Of a DNA stretch of 64,000 bases, positions 1 through 10,360 are shown in pieces. The DNA comes from Stropharia rugosoannulata (Eukaryota; Basidiomycota; Agaricomycetes; Agaricales; Strophariaceae), in contig JANCIK010000005.1 of the NCBI GenBank assembly GCA_028532985.1, positions 372,001 through 436,000 on the forward strand. Direction: 5' to 3'. Under the pieces are notes generated by a model. That model was not told the origin of the DNA and ran no database searches. It saw only the letters and a program-made list of their open reading frames with translations. The translations under genes were made by a program, and so were the position numbers. Position 1 is the first letter of the stretch; every line of letters starts with the position of its first letter.

Positions 1-239
1 CATTTGAATCTTCTGAATAGTACTGTATCCTTATAATATGAACATAAAGCTAGGGAGGACAATACCTTTTGCTGTTGATGTCATCATTACTGAGGGACTG
101 CTAGTATATACATATAGTAGATATTCACTAAGTAATGTTTAATTAGACATTTCAACAATGGAGAACATGTCGCGAGCGTAAATGGTGACAATACGGTAAT
201 GTACGCTTGTAGAATTGAACAACGAGCTAATCAATCAAA

Positions 240-1640
240 CAAACGCGCGTGGTGTGCAAGCTCTGGTAGAATCCTACCATATGTGCGCTGGCACAAATTC
301 ACCCACGCGCGCACGCTTTCCCAAGTCGTGGTGAAATTACACGATGGGTAATACATGAGGAGCGGTGGGGGGAATGCACCAATGCATGCGGGGTGTGCAA
401 GCTCTGGTAGAATTCTACCATATGCGTGATGGTCTAAATTTACCCGCGCGCGCGCGCGCTTTCCCAGGCCGTGGTACAAATTCACCATGGGAATCTGTGG
501 TAGAAACTTACCATACGCATACTTGCCTGAATTCACCGCGCGCGCGCGCTTTCCCAAGTCGTGGTGAAATTACACCATGGGTAATACATGAGGAGGGGTG
601 GGGGGAATGCACCAATGCACGCGTGGTGTGCAAGCTCTGGTAGAATCCTACCATATGCCTGATGGCCTAAATTTACCCACGCGCGCGCGCGCTTTCCCAG
701 GCCGTGGTACAAATTCACCATGGCTTCAATGTTGTGAGCGGTGGGGAAATATACCAATACACGTGTGGTGTGCAACCTCTGGTAGAATTCTATCATATGC
801 GTGATGGTCTAAATTCACCCACGCGCGCGCACTTCCCCAAGCCGTGGTGAAATTACACCATAGGTAATACATGAGGAGCGGTGGGGGAATTGCACTAATA
901 TGTGCATGGTATGTAAACTGTGGTAGAAACTTACCATACACGTGCTTGCCTGAATTTACCGCGTGTCCGCACTTCCCCAAGCCGTGGTTAAATTACACAA
1001 TGGGTAATACATGAGGAGCGGTGGGGAATTGCACTAATATGTGCATGGTATGTAAACTGTGGTAGAAACTTACCATACACGTGCTTGCCTGAATTCACCG
1101 CGCACGCGCGCTTCCCCAAGCTGTGGTGAGATTACACCATGAGTAATACATGAGGAGCGGTGGGGGAATTGCACTAATATGTGCGTGGTATGTAAACTGT
1201 GGTAGAAACTTACCATACATGTACTTGTCTGAATTCACCGCGTGTCCGCACTTCCCCAAGCCGTGGTTAAATTACACAATGGGTAATACATGAGGAGCGG
1301 TGGGGGGAATGCACCAATGCACGCGGGGTGTGCAAGCTCTGGTAGAATTCTACCATATGCGTGATGGCCTAAATTTACCCACGCGCGCGCGCTTTCCCAG
1401 GCCGTGGTACAAATTCACCATGGCTTTAATGTTGTGAGCGGTGGGTGAATTGCACTATATGCGCGTGGTATGTAAACTGTGGTAGAAACTTACCATATAC
1501 ACGCTTGCCTGAATTCACCACGCCCGCCTCCTGTCCCGAGTCGTGGTGGAAATTCACCATTGGTATGATGTGTGTGCTGGCGGGCGGAATGCACTATACA
1601 TGCATGGTTCCCGTAGTAGAAATTCACCGTGTATCAGTGT
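240..1640. repeat. Left tandem array, about 140 bp period, palindromic core
   Basis: About ten copies of a unit of roughly 140 bp, with cores near 263, 405, 498, 639, 780, 920, 1060, 1200, 1340 and 1481. At 405-420 and 1340-1355 the core is the perfect 16 bp palindrome TGGTAGAATTCTACCA; in other units the centre is AAACTT or AATCCT. Each unit also has a second half-palindrome like CCGTGGTGAAATTACACCAT and alternating CG/GC runs (CGCGCGCG). Open frames here, rich in Arg-Ala, are translations of the repeat and not genes. Confidence 0.9.
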
Positions 1641-1816
1641 CTAATAATTATACCTTTGACAACACAATATACATTGCATTATGTCTGGTAGAAATACACT
1701 ATTGTGCATCTGTAGTACGTGCTGTATAGACCAAACACGGCCAAAATGCGCCACTGAATCTCCATGTCGGGTTTTTTCAATATTTCACTGTATTCTCCAC
1801 TACCCGGGGCTTCGCG

Positions 1817-2741
1817 ATGTCCACGAGCATTAACAAAGACATAGACACTGACGGTACGTAAATCTTTGGAAATTACTGTCGCCATACATTTCTAATACAT
1901 TGTGTAGACACCAACATACAGAACATGTTGGTCAAAGATCCAGACGATCCAGAGTGTCAGTACAAGAGTCATGTTTGCACCTCCATACCTTACTGTTGCA
2001 TTTAGATTACTCGGACACCAGCTCAATGTATTCGTGTAAGAGGGGAAGGGATCGATTTTGCATTGACGTGCGTAAACGTATGTATTTCTTTTCTCAAATA
2101 AAATTAGAACACTTGTAAAATGGTTCTACAGTTTGTACTGATCCTGTTTGCATACGACCAAGATGTATTGCTGCACGCGCCTATCCTCAAGTCAGAATTT
2201 TGTTCTGGTTGCCAGTAAGTCCTCTCGGACTTGTTTAACTAATTAAAATACTAAGACACTTTATTATTGCAATCCTTAGGATATCACAGATGCTCCAATA
2301 ACGTTGTATGGTCCTAATATAAATGGTCGACATAATCTCTCGCAAGACTATCGACTTTACCATCTAGGACAACTACATACATGCGTGTATATGGTGTACC
2401 ATGCGCGGACGCGCCCGCACTGGCGTATGGCCGATTTCGAGCATGGTGATGTTGTGGAGCCTGGTGGTTTCCTGCTTTACAGGTCAGCATATCGGGTGGA
2501 TCATGAATGTGGCAACTTGGATCTTGAGATACGTCGACTTCACCACGCTCTAAGCATGGCGCAACCATCTCTTCCCTTCCCCCCTGTCCCAAAGCGCTAC
2601 CTCTTACCAAGCCCCGCCAAGAATGATGACTACTCCGACGGCTCGGAAACTGCAGACAGCTCATCGGAGGAGTCGGATGATGGTTTTTTGAACAGTATCA
2701 AGTATGGTAGAAACCACGATGGGGATGTTGTTTTGTTGTAG
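1817..2741 (+). CDS. Unknown protein, transposon-borne gene 1 (about 233 aa)
   Basis: I do not recognise a family. A five-exon model keeps frame throughout: 1817-1853, 1908-1955, 2006-2077, 2132-2214 and 2280-2741. The second intron (1956-2005, GTCAGT donor) removes an in-frame TAG and is the least certain junction. The middle part has Cys pairs (CTDPVCIRPRCIAAR), followed by FWLP and DITDAPITLYGPN. The C terminus is acidic and Ser-rich (DYSDGSETADSSSEES) and probably disordered. It is the first rightward gene after the left array, and gene 2 starts about 200 bp downstream in the same direction. A near-palindrome of the array type (TAGTAGAAATCTACTA, 2793-2808) follows the stop. The start ATG is the only one in frame with exon 2. 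Confidence 0.6.
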
Positions 2742-2792
2742 TGCCTGGGCGGCATATAGTAAATAATTTGGTCCATCTTATTCGTGCATGCT

Positions 2793-2808
2793 TAGTAGAA
2801 ATCTACTA
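2793..2808. repeat. Isolated palindrome related to the array core
   Basis: TAGTAGAAATCTACTA is a 7 bp inverted repeat around AA, a single relative of the TGGTAGAATTCTACCA cores. It sits in the short gap between transposon genes 1 and 2. Confidence 0.5.
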
Positions 2809-2944
2809 CGAGATTGACCTTTGCAATGATATATTACACATTGTGCCAAGATCTCTGTAATCTGAAGTATATAATGCCGATTGAAAATGAGGCCACTTGT
2901 TGAATTTCTCAACGCACCTTTACCTTTTTTTTTTACCCAGTACG

Positions 2945-5794
2945 ATGCCCCCTAAACGATCCTTTTCAAAAACTCAGAGTATGTCTCATTAGTCTGTATC
3001 CTTGAAACTAGTAATAAAGTATGATGCTCGAATATAGCACTGGACTTAGAGTCTGCTATTCAAGCTCAGGAAGCTGCTAGCGCAAATCTTGAAGAATACC
3101 TTCAGAAGCGCTCTATGAGCAAGAGAAAGTCACAGAAGACTACAAGTAAGCGCGTTTGTCAAATTTTTAGAGGAACAGACTGTGACACTTCTTCAGTAAA
3201 GGAAACAAAGTTACGGGATGCGTTGAGCGCCGCCACAGAGCAGGTTGCACTGCTTCGCAGCAGTAACGGCGAAGTCTCTAATAAGAAGTCTCAAGTCGAT
3301 GGTCCGGCCCCCAGCTCGCCGCTTACCGAGTATGAAGACAGTGATGCATATACTGGCGGTGCGGTATTGGTGCGTACACAGATCTATTATGTTCTGTGTC
3401 TTTTTATTCATGTGCGCTAGACGGGTGCTCAGGGGGCGTTATGGTTGCCGACCAATGAAGATAATGGCCCGGGTGGTCCTGGGGCACTTGGATGGGATAA
3501 TGGTGCTCAGGATTCTGTTCAGAACGATAGCACCGACATGTCCCTGGTGAGATATATACCAAATACATACTGCACATAGTCTAACGATCTTCTATCTAAT
3601 TATATCCTAGTTGGGTAGTCTCTCAACGCCAGAGCGCTTAAACAAGACCCAGGAGCTTCAAAAGGAGTGGAAACGGCTGCAGACAGTCATGTTAGGATCG
3701 GAGCACGATGAGACAACCTTCCGCACGCTTTCAAATGAGATGGCCAAGGTCAACCAAATGATTCAAATACTATCACCGTTCCCTATGAGTCTCATGGACA
3801 CCTTGAATGTGCATGTCACTGCAGATGAGCTACCTCAGTTCTCAGACAGCGGCGCATCGTTTTACAACCCCTACTTCGGCATTGCACATAGCGGAATTCT
3901 ACCAGAAGACCAAGTAACGATTCGTCCTCATCCTTCTTCGCCTACGCCGACCTCTCGGAATGTCAAGAATGCCCAGTCTGAAGCGACGCCTACCCCTCCT
4001 GCACGCCCCACGGACGCGGCATTGGCACAGCCGCCTCGTTTTTCTTCCCCTCGCCCAGGGCCAAGTGCGACTAATGTTAGCATGGTGGGTCCTGCATCTA
4101 TGTCTTGTTCTTCATTGCTTACACCTTGTGCATAGAGCCCAACAGATGCAATAGCCCCTCTTGCACTCCCTTCGGCAGACAATTATGTACCTTTCCCTCA
4201 GCCAGGTTCAAGTGCTACCAACGTCAGCATGGAAGACAATGCTAAATTTGCTATGTTTGATCCCAAATTTGATCCATTTGCCCCGCTGACCGCACTCCAA
4301 TCAACTCTCGATAACGATCGGGTAACTACCAAGGTCGAGATAAAGCCTGATGTCATAGGCGGTAATACCCTTGATGCGGCACAGCAGGCAGAGACGCAGT
4401 TGAATGAAATATGCGCTCGCATTGACGCCCGTCGTTCGTCTAGAGACAAAGACAAGAGGCGCATCACGAATATCGAATCAAAACTTTATAAGGCCCCTGA
4501 AAACTCCGGATCTGCCGACTTGATGCGTGATAAACAGGACCTGGAAGCGAAGGTAGAAGCTCACGAGAATGCCTTGAAGACGCTTCGAGCCACAAGGGAC
4601 AGGTTAAAGGCCCAGTGCAAGGCTATCAAGAGCGCACCACTTGTAAGAGTGTCGAAGAAGCAGCCAGACGCCGGGCTGGCTCAGCTCATGCTCATACTAG
4701 TCAATCAACCTTCAAAGATCAACCTGTCCGACAACAAGCTTGTTGCTGCCATTGACCAATATATTCCGGGGGGTCCTTTCAAGACAAATGAGGAGAGATT
4801 AGTTGCGGTCAAGAAGGAGTCAGAACGTAATCTCACTCGTCAAGAGGCGTTCGAGTTGGACCTACTCTTGGACGGTGAAGCGGAAGCTCATGATAGCGAT
4901 GGTAGCTCGAGTTCAGATGAGGAAGGTGACTACAAGATGTACGACGGACCTAGGCCCATTCCTCTTCGTTCCGAAATCTACACCGAGAGCGAGCCTCTTG
5001 AGTACCTGTCGATGACTGTTGCATCGAAGGAGAAGTACGAACGTGAGTGTATATATCCTCTCATATTGTGACGGGCATTGACACATATATTAGGAAAAAC
5101 TTTGGAAGCAGTAAATATGTTTATACTAGATCCATCGTACTCCATTGACTTCAGCATGCGGCGAACTCTACGTACGGTTCAAAATTTTCTTCCACAAGTG
5201 TCGATGATCTCGCGCGAGTTATCTATTCTCATTCATACCAACAAGAACGGGATCATGCAGTGCCGTTACCACGAAAAGACCAAAACCAAGCGCAATTGGG
5301 ATGGGCGGGCTGTCTTGCAATTCCTCGTCTGGGGAGTTGGAAACCAGCCTCACTCTTCATCCAGGAAGGGTCCGTTGAGCAAGTTCATGCACTGTGGTTG
5401 CCCAATCGATGATGTCTTGATGGATTTCTACTTTTGGAAGACCTGGAAGGCTACATCGCGTAATCCTACCTACAAAGGGCGGGAAGAAGGGCTTGGCTCA
5501 ATGCACATGGACCCACGAATCCGTACCTTCGTGATCCAGGCTTTCACTGACCTTACAGGACTTAGCATCGATGATATATACTCACACGACAACATTTCGA
5601 ATCATGCAGGGAATTACACTGGTGTTATGCGGTGGAAGCATGCCACAAAACTCGTCTACACATTGAACCAGGACAGCGGCCACAACGGACCTTGGTATCA
5701 GCTACGTCGCACTTCAGTTAAGCCTGAGCTCACTGAAGACAATGGAGTTAAACGTGCTCGTCATCATTCTATTGGTCCGGGGTATACCTTGTAG
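2945..5794 (+). CDS. Unknown 840-aa protein, transposon-borne gene 2
   Basis: Seven exons join in frame: 2945-2978, 3038-3145, 3197-3369, 3421-3546, 3611-4084, 4136-5042 and 5094-5794. Most introns are 51-64 nt, which supports a working gene. Residues 1-100 are charged and helix-prone (MPPKRSFSKTQ, then a Gln/Glu/Ala-rich stretch). The centre is Pro/Ser/Thr-rich with a repeated PG[PS]SATNVSM motif on both sides of intron 5. A long Lys/Glu coiled coil follows (about residues 350-480), then an acidic run (DSDGSSSSDEEGD). The last 270 residues form a compact, Trp/His/Cys-containing domain (WDGRAVLQFLVWGVGNQP, MHCGCPIDDVLMDFYFWKTW, WKHATKLVYTLNQD) that I cannot assign. A pyrimidine tract ending CAG directly before the ATG could mark a 5' UTR intron. 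Confidence 0.75.
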
Positions 5795-5889
5795 TCAATA
5801 TGTAATGTGTGTTATTTGTACAGTAGATTAGAGAATTCTACTATTATTTTTCGTTGATTTTTACTGCTGTGAATCAACTTGGAATCAAA

Positions 5890-6560
5890 AGCATATTACA
5901 GAGTACAGCGGTGGTGGCAGAATCTGCCCACACACACACTGTCCACGCAATGCGCCGCATTCAAACGCATGCCGTGGGAGAATTCGGGGTGCAGCAGTGG
6001 TGGTAGAATCTGCCCGCACACACCGTCCGCGCAACGCACTGTACAGAGTACAGCGGTGGTGGCAGAATCCGCCCACACACACACTGTCCGCGCAATGCGC
6101 CGCATTCAAACGCACGCCGTGGGAGAATTCGGGGTGCAGCAGTGGTGGTAGAATCCGCCCGCATACACCGTCCGCGCAACGCGCCACATTCAAACGCACG
6201 CCGTGGGTGGATTCAGGGTGCAGTAGTGGTGGTAGAATCCGCCCGCACGCACACCGTCCGCGCAACGCGCCGCATTCAAACACACGCCGTGGGTGGATTC
6301 AGGGTGCAGTAGTGGTGGTAGAATCCGCCTGCACGCACACCGTCCGCGCAATGTGTCGCATTCAAATGCATGCCGTGGGAGAATTTCACTACCTTGCATC
6401 GAGACACTACATGCCTACACAATGTGTACAGCAATGGTAGAATTACCCCATATACGTGCCACTGTGCATACTGCACGAGTCTGCAATCTAATTCTTGCTG
6501 TGGTAGAATCTCACATCGATACCTGCCAGGTCCAAAGCGCACGCTTGCCATACATGAATG
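5890..6560. repeat. Middle tandem array, about 85 bp period
   Basis: About six units centred on GTGGTRGAATCYGCC, at about 5905, 5993, 6052, 6138, 6221 and 6308, spaced 60-90 bp. Between cores are CACACACACTGTCCGCGCAA and ATTCAAACGCACGCCGTGGG. Diverged single copies continue to about 6,560 (ATGGTAGAATTACCCC, TGTGGTAGAATCTCAC). It fills the gap between transposon genes 2 and 3. Open frames on both strands here are repeat translations. Confidence 0.85.
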
Positions 6561-6717
6561 TTGTAGATTTCTCCTAGTGCTTTTCGCCCCTTGCTGGTCG
6601 GTTACATGACCCATAACGTACTGTGAATTTTAAATGACCCCATCAATTTTGCTGGTTCCTCCCTCCACCTACATTGTCCAACTTCAACACCAAAAGCTTA
6701 CAGTCAAATATCCTCCA

Positions 6718-7640
6718 ATGGACGCTAAAATCTCAAAGGATCAGCGGTATTACCAGAAGTACATTGAATTGCCTGTTATAAAAAAGATTTGCTGATCTTA
6801 CAACATAGAAACAAGGACGCAATCAAGGAGAAAAATGCTCAGAGAATCAAGTTGTATCGGCTTCAACAGAAGTAGGTAGAGCTTTAGACTCAGTATATTA
6901 TACTTGCTTATCAATACTTTGTCCAGAGAGAAGGATGTAGGCCTAGAAAAGACTCGCACAAAGAAGTATAGGTGCAGCCGAGTTTTTATTGGGATAATTA
7001 TTTACTAACACTATTTTACAGCGATGTTGGTGTTCAAGTAGAGCCGGACAGTCCTTGCCCAGAGGAATGCTATCTTGCCGCCTTTCCTCGCCGGCCCAAA
7101 ACTCCCGCAGCATTGCTGGCGTTGATTAACGGTACTCGCAAGCCCCGTTTTCCGCCTTTAGTGGATCTTCCACCTGACTTCGACAACATGTCTGCGTCAT
7201 TTGAGCAATACGACGTGTTTATTGCACTTCGCCAAGCAGCTCACGATTGGTCTGGAGCATGGGGAGGGGTCAGAAACTGGAACGGCGCTCTGGATGTTCT
7301 ATTCATGGAAGCCATGACCAAGGGCCACGCCGCTTGCGTCAGTCTTGTGCACGAAATACATGATCAGTCGGGAATAGGAAGAGATCTGCTCTATAGAGCA
7401 GATTCTTTTCAAGGCCGCTTGCCTTCGGATCCGGTCGCCGTATCTCTTCTTTGGAAGTACCACTGCAAGATGATATATGTATTGTCGCATGGCATAACTA
7501 CTCTCGAATGCCGCCTGGAGATGATTCACCGAGAGATGCTGGGATTAGGGGATTTGGGGTATTCAAAGTTCTTAAAGGTCCTTTCTGAATGTGACAAGGC
7601 ACCTGAACGACGCACTGAAGAACGTAGAATTTTCGAGTAG
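6718..7640 (+). CDS. Unknown protein, transposon-borne gene 3 (about 250 aa, frame doubt)
   Basis: I do not recognise a family. Exons 6718-6758, 6809-6871 and 6927-6966 encode a basic coiled-coil-like start (YYQKNKDAIKEKNAQRIKLYR). The large exon 7022-7640 encodes a globular part with PPDFDNMSASFEQYDVFIALR and a Trp-rich stretch (WSGAWGGVRNWNGALDVLF). The intron before the large exon has a good branch point (TTACTAAC) and acceptor (TTTTACAG), but my joined frame is off by one base at the AAAA run near 6960. Either a splice site differs from my choice or a single-base indel has broken the N terminus. The large exon alone is 206 codons and clearly coding. It converges on the leftward gene ending at 8328. 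Confidence 0.55.
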
Positions 7641-8327
7641 TGCGGTTCTATCCTTTTCTACCTATGTACATGTTGTATTTCTTGTAACCTAGATTTGGAA
7701 AAGCAATATATACTTTCTGTGTCACAAATTGCAATTGCAAAAGCCAAAAATATAGTAATGTCGCGAACATCTAGTGATGTCGTAAACTCGTAAACATTGC
7801 AATACATGTTTCCGACCGATATTTGAAGCACCATATTTCTCGAACTACCTGTATATCTATACAATTGACACTTGGTTTGATGAAGGACTGAATATACAAG
7901 CCTAACAGCATAGGAAAATCCGCAGATAATGGAAAACTGAATGTGTTCTAAATGTCAACTAGTTTTGACGGAGAAGTGTACATCATTCTGTATGGATTCA
8001 TGGTAGTCTAAGTGTAATTTAACCGCTCTTTATGTAAAACACTCTGGCCCCGCCAAGAACCCATATTTCTTGATCCTAAAAATGATACTCACATTGTTCA
8101 GCTCACTTTCTATGAGTTTATTACTTATTGTGTACACACATAACGAAAATACATTAATCGCAAACATCGCAAACATTGCAACACCATGTTTGCGACCAAT
8201 ATTACTTGTGTTATAAGACCGTACTTCTTTCAACTTACAAATGTTTGCGCAGACTCAAGCCACTCCGTATGTTGACCAATGCAATAGTAGATATGTATTA
8301 TAGAATTCAGAACACAGACAATATTGT
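7641..8327. other. Convergent intergenic stretch between transposon genes 3 and 4
   Basis: AT-rich. No gene seen. A weak repeat of about 35 bp (CATTGCAATACATGTTTCC at about 7793; CATTGCAACACCATGTTTGC at about 8172) is the only structure noticed. Confidence 0.5.
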
Positions 8328-10092
8328 TTACATACGGCTACTGGACCCAGTCATACCTTGAGACACATTTAAAGAAGCGGTCATCGAAGAAATAGCTGTA
8401 GGAGGGATCTCTGTTCCAAAAACCTCTGTGTACCTCGATAAAAGAGCATCCTTGTCTAACCCTTGAAGCCTGGCTATTTGTAGCTCCTTTTTCAATGCCT
8501 CCATCTCCTGCTCTGCTGCTTGAAGCTTGCGCTGTACTTTAATTGTGTCCTGACGACGGGCATCCATGAGTTCATTCAGGACGGTGCAAAAGTATGATCC
8601 AAACTCGGATATTTCGTCCGACTCGTTGCGGATCCTAGGCGACGTGTAATGTAGTGGTGGGAGACGTGATGTTGGGTTCTGGGCACCGAGAAAGAGCCAG
8701 CATCCCGTCTGTACAGAAAGGTCTTCGCACTATATAATATAAGATCTGGTCAGTCCCACCACAAGAGACATAACCGAAACTAAACACACCCGAACAATGA
8801 GGCTATTTATAGTCTCAGTGAAATACCGTTGACATTTCTCTGTGTCGCCGATCTCAGCTGGCAACTGGTGGCCGCGATGTAAAGCTAGAAACTCCGGTGA
8901 GACTGCATTCTACAGGTCATAGTGGTGTCCGCTTACTGTGCTTACTTGCCCCACGGTATAATCCATCAACATGTCCGTATATAGGATTGGAAACAGTGGC
9001 ACGAATACGCTCTTTCTTGGAGCCCACAGATGCATGCTCACCGTGGTGAATAGGAGTGGTAATAGAGCTATCTATAATAGAGATTGTGTTGTTATGTACA
9101 GAGCTACTATTACTGCATTTAAATCAATGATCCTGTGTGTCTATGATCAAATCTCACCTTTGTGTACTTGATAAATCCATATTGTTTGAAGCCGTGACAG
9201 GAGCAGCGGTACTGCCGATGGATGGAAATATAGCATGTGGGAGGGGTGTAATCGACGTTGAAGTGGATTGGACAGGAGCTATGTCCGAGTTATACCAAGG
9301 CAAAGCATTGGGATGTAACTCCCCTTCAATCACAGCTGCCGTATTTGGTGCACGCTGGCCCACGGCCGCAAATTGCTGAGAGCGCATACGTAGATCCTGT
9401 GTACAATTAAACCATATATATATTCAATCTGTTAATGTACCCACTTGTAGCACTGTTTGTTCAATAAGAAATGCCTGTCCTTTTTTTGTGTGCATACATT
9501 CGTTACGCATGGGCCGACCGGGACAGATGCTGCAGCGCGCGGGGGCTCTTGATGGCGTTAAATTTCCCAAATCCGTATCTTCTTGGCCCTCCGACACAAG
9601 TGGTAGAGGGCTCTGGTCTATGCTTTGAGATCCGTTCTGAATAAATTCAGGCTTATAATGGCAACATCAGGGCGTGAATCATGGGAAACATAGCGTGACT
9701 TACTCGAAGAAACTGCAACACGGTGCTTGACACATGAGGATAAGATTGTAGGGCTTCTGTAGGGCTAGGTAATGTTCTTGGGTGTACTGTAGTGGGTACC
9801 GTACTTTGAGGCTGAATCAAACATAAGTCACGCGCTGGACCACAGAGTGTATGTTCAATAGGAAGATAATGTACCTCAGATACCTCAGAGTTTTTCTTCA
9901 GGTATATTCTTCCTGCCTTGGTGTGAACACATTGGCTCTTCAACGGGCGGTTCTCGCATTGGTTACAGCGGCTAGGCTGCCGACTTGCTGTCTGGATGAA
10001 CAATGATGTTTCAATCGTTTATGGGGTCTAGAGATTACACACACCTTTGCCTTCGTAGGCGAAGCTGTTGTGGCACGAGAAGATCTTCGCAT
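8328..10092 (-). CDS. Unknown protein with two Cys/His modules and a C-terminal coiled coil (transposon gene 4)
   Basis: Multi-exon leftward gene starting at ATG 10092 with a basic N terminus (MRRSSRATTASPTKAK). Two similar Cys/His modules stand out: RCNQCENRPLKSQCVHTKAG and RCSICPGRPMRNECMHTKKG, that is C-x2-C-x2-RP-x3-x-C-x-HTK-x-G. This suggests a small zinc-binding repeat of a kind I cannot name. A Pro/Ser/Thr linker follows (about 9165-9390), then NAVSPEFLALHRGHQLPAE and GCWLFLGAQNP. A Gln/Glu/Lys coiled coil (about 40 residues, LQAAEQEMEALKKELQIARL) precedes the stop at 8328. Most junctions keep frame. The exon at about 8950-9130 is open in two frames and its use is unclear. It lies next to, and downstream of, the KDZ transposase gene on the same strand. 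Binding of DNA or of the transposase is only a guess. Confidence 0.6.
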
Positions 10093-10242
10093 ACTTGTAC
10101 ACTGAGTCGGGGTTGGGACAGCACGTCAGAGAAGTTGGTCAGGATGGTTGGAAAGAGAAAGAGTTAAGTTCACCCAGATGACGATCATCTCCAGTAAAAG
10201 GTCTATAGTTGGATCGTTGATTTCTACTACATAGCTCAGTGT

Positions 10243-10360
10243 CGACTGGTAGAAACTTACAATGACACCCAAACCTGGAATATCAATTTAACTACAAGAC
10301 TGGTAGTAGATTCTTACAATGAGAGTCAAAACTCGAATATCATTTTAACTACATAACATG
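10243..10360. repeat. Two-copy repeat carrying the array core
   Basis: Two diverged units of roughly 60 bp, GACTGGTAGAAACTTACAAT and GACTGGTAGTAGATTCTTAC, each followed by ATATCA.TTTAACTACA. They fill the gap between the KDZ gene end and gene 4. Confidence 0.6.

Noticed and set aside
1..200. Missing 3' half of the HET fragment on the far side of the transposon
   Set aside because: I read both strands of this stretch for HET motifs and found none, so a simple insertion into one gene is not shown in this window.
231..1640. Several overlapping open frames with GKRARA and YGRILPEL repeats
   Set aside because: They are translations of the 140 bp tandem array, present on both strands with the repeat's period, and have no splice or codon support.
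1956..2005. Reading transposon gene 1 straight through this stretch (CQYKSHVCTSIPYCCI)
   Set aside because: It runs into TAG and the later exons lose frame. A 50 nt GTCAGT...TTTAG intron restores frame across all following exons.
5885..6440. Cys/His-containing frames (RILPPLLHPE) that look like repeat proteins
   Set aside because: They come from the middle tandem array; the same pattern appears in several frames and strands.
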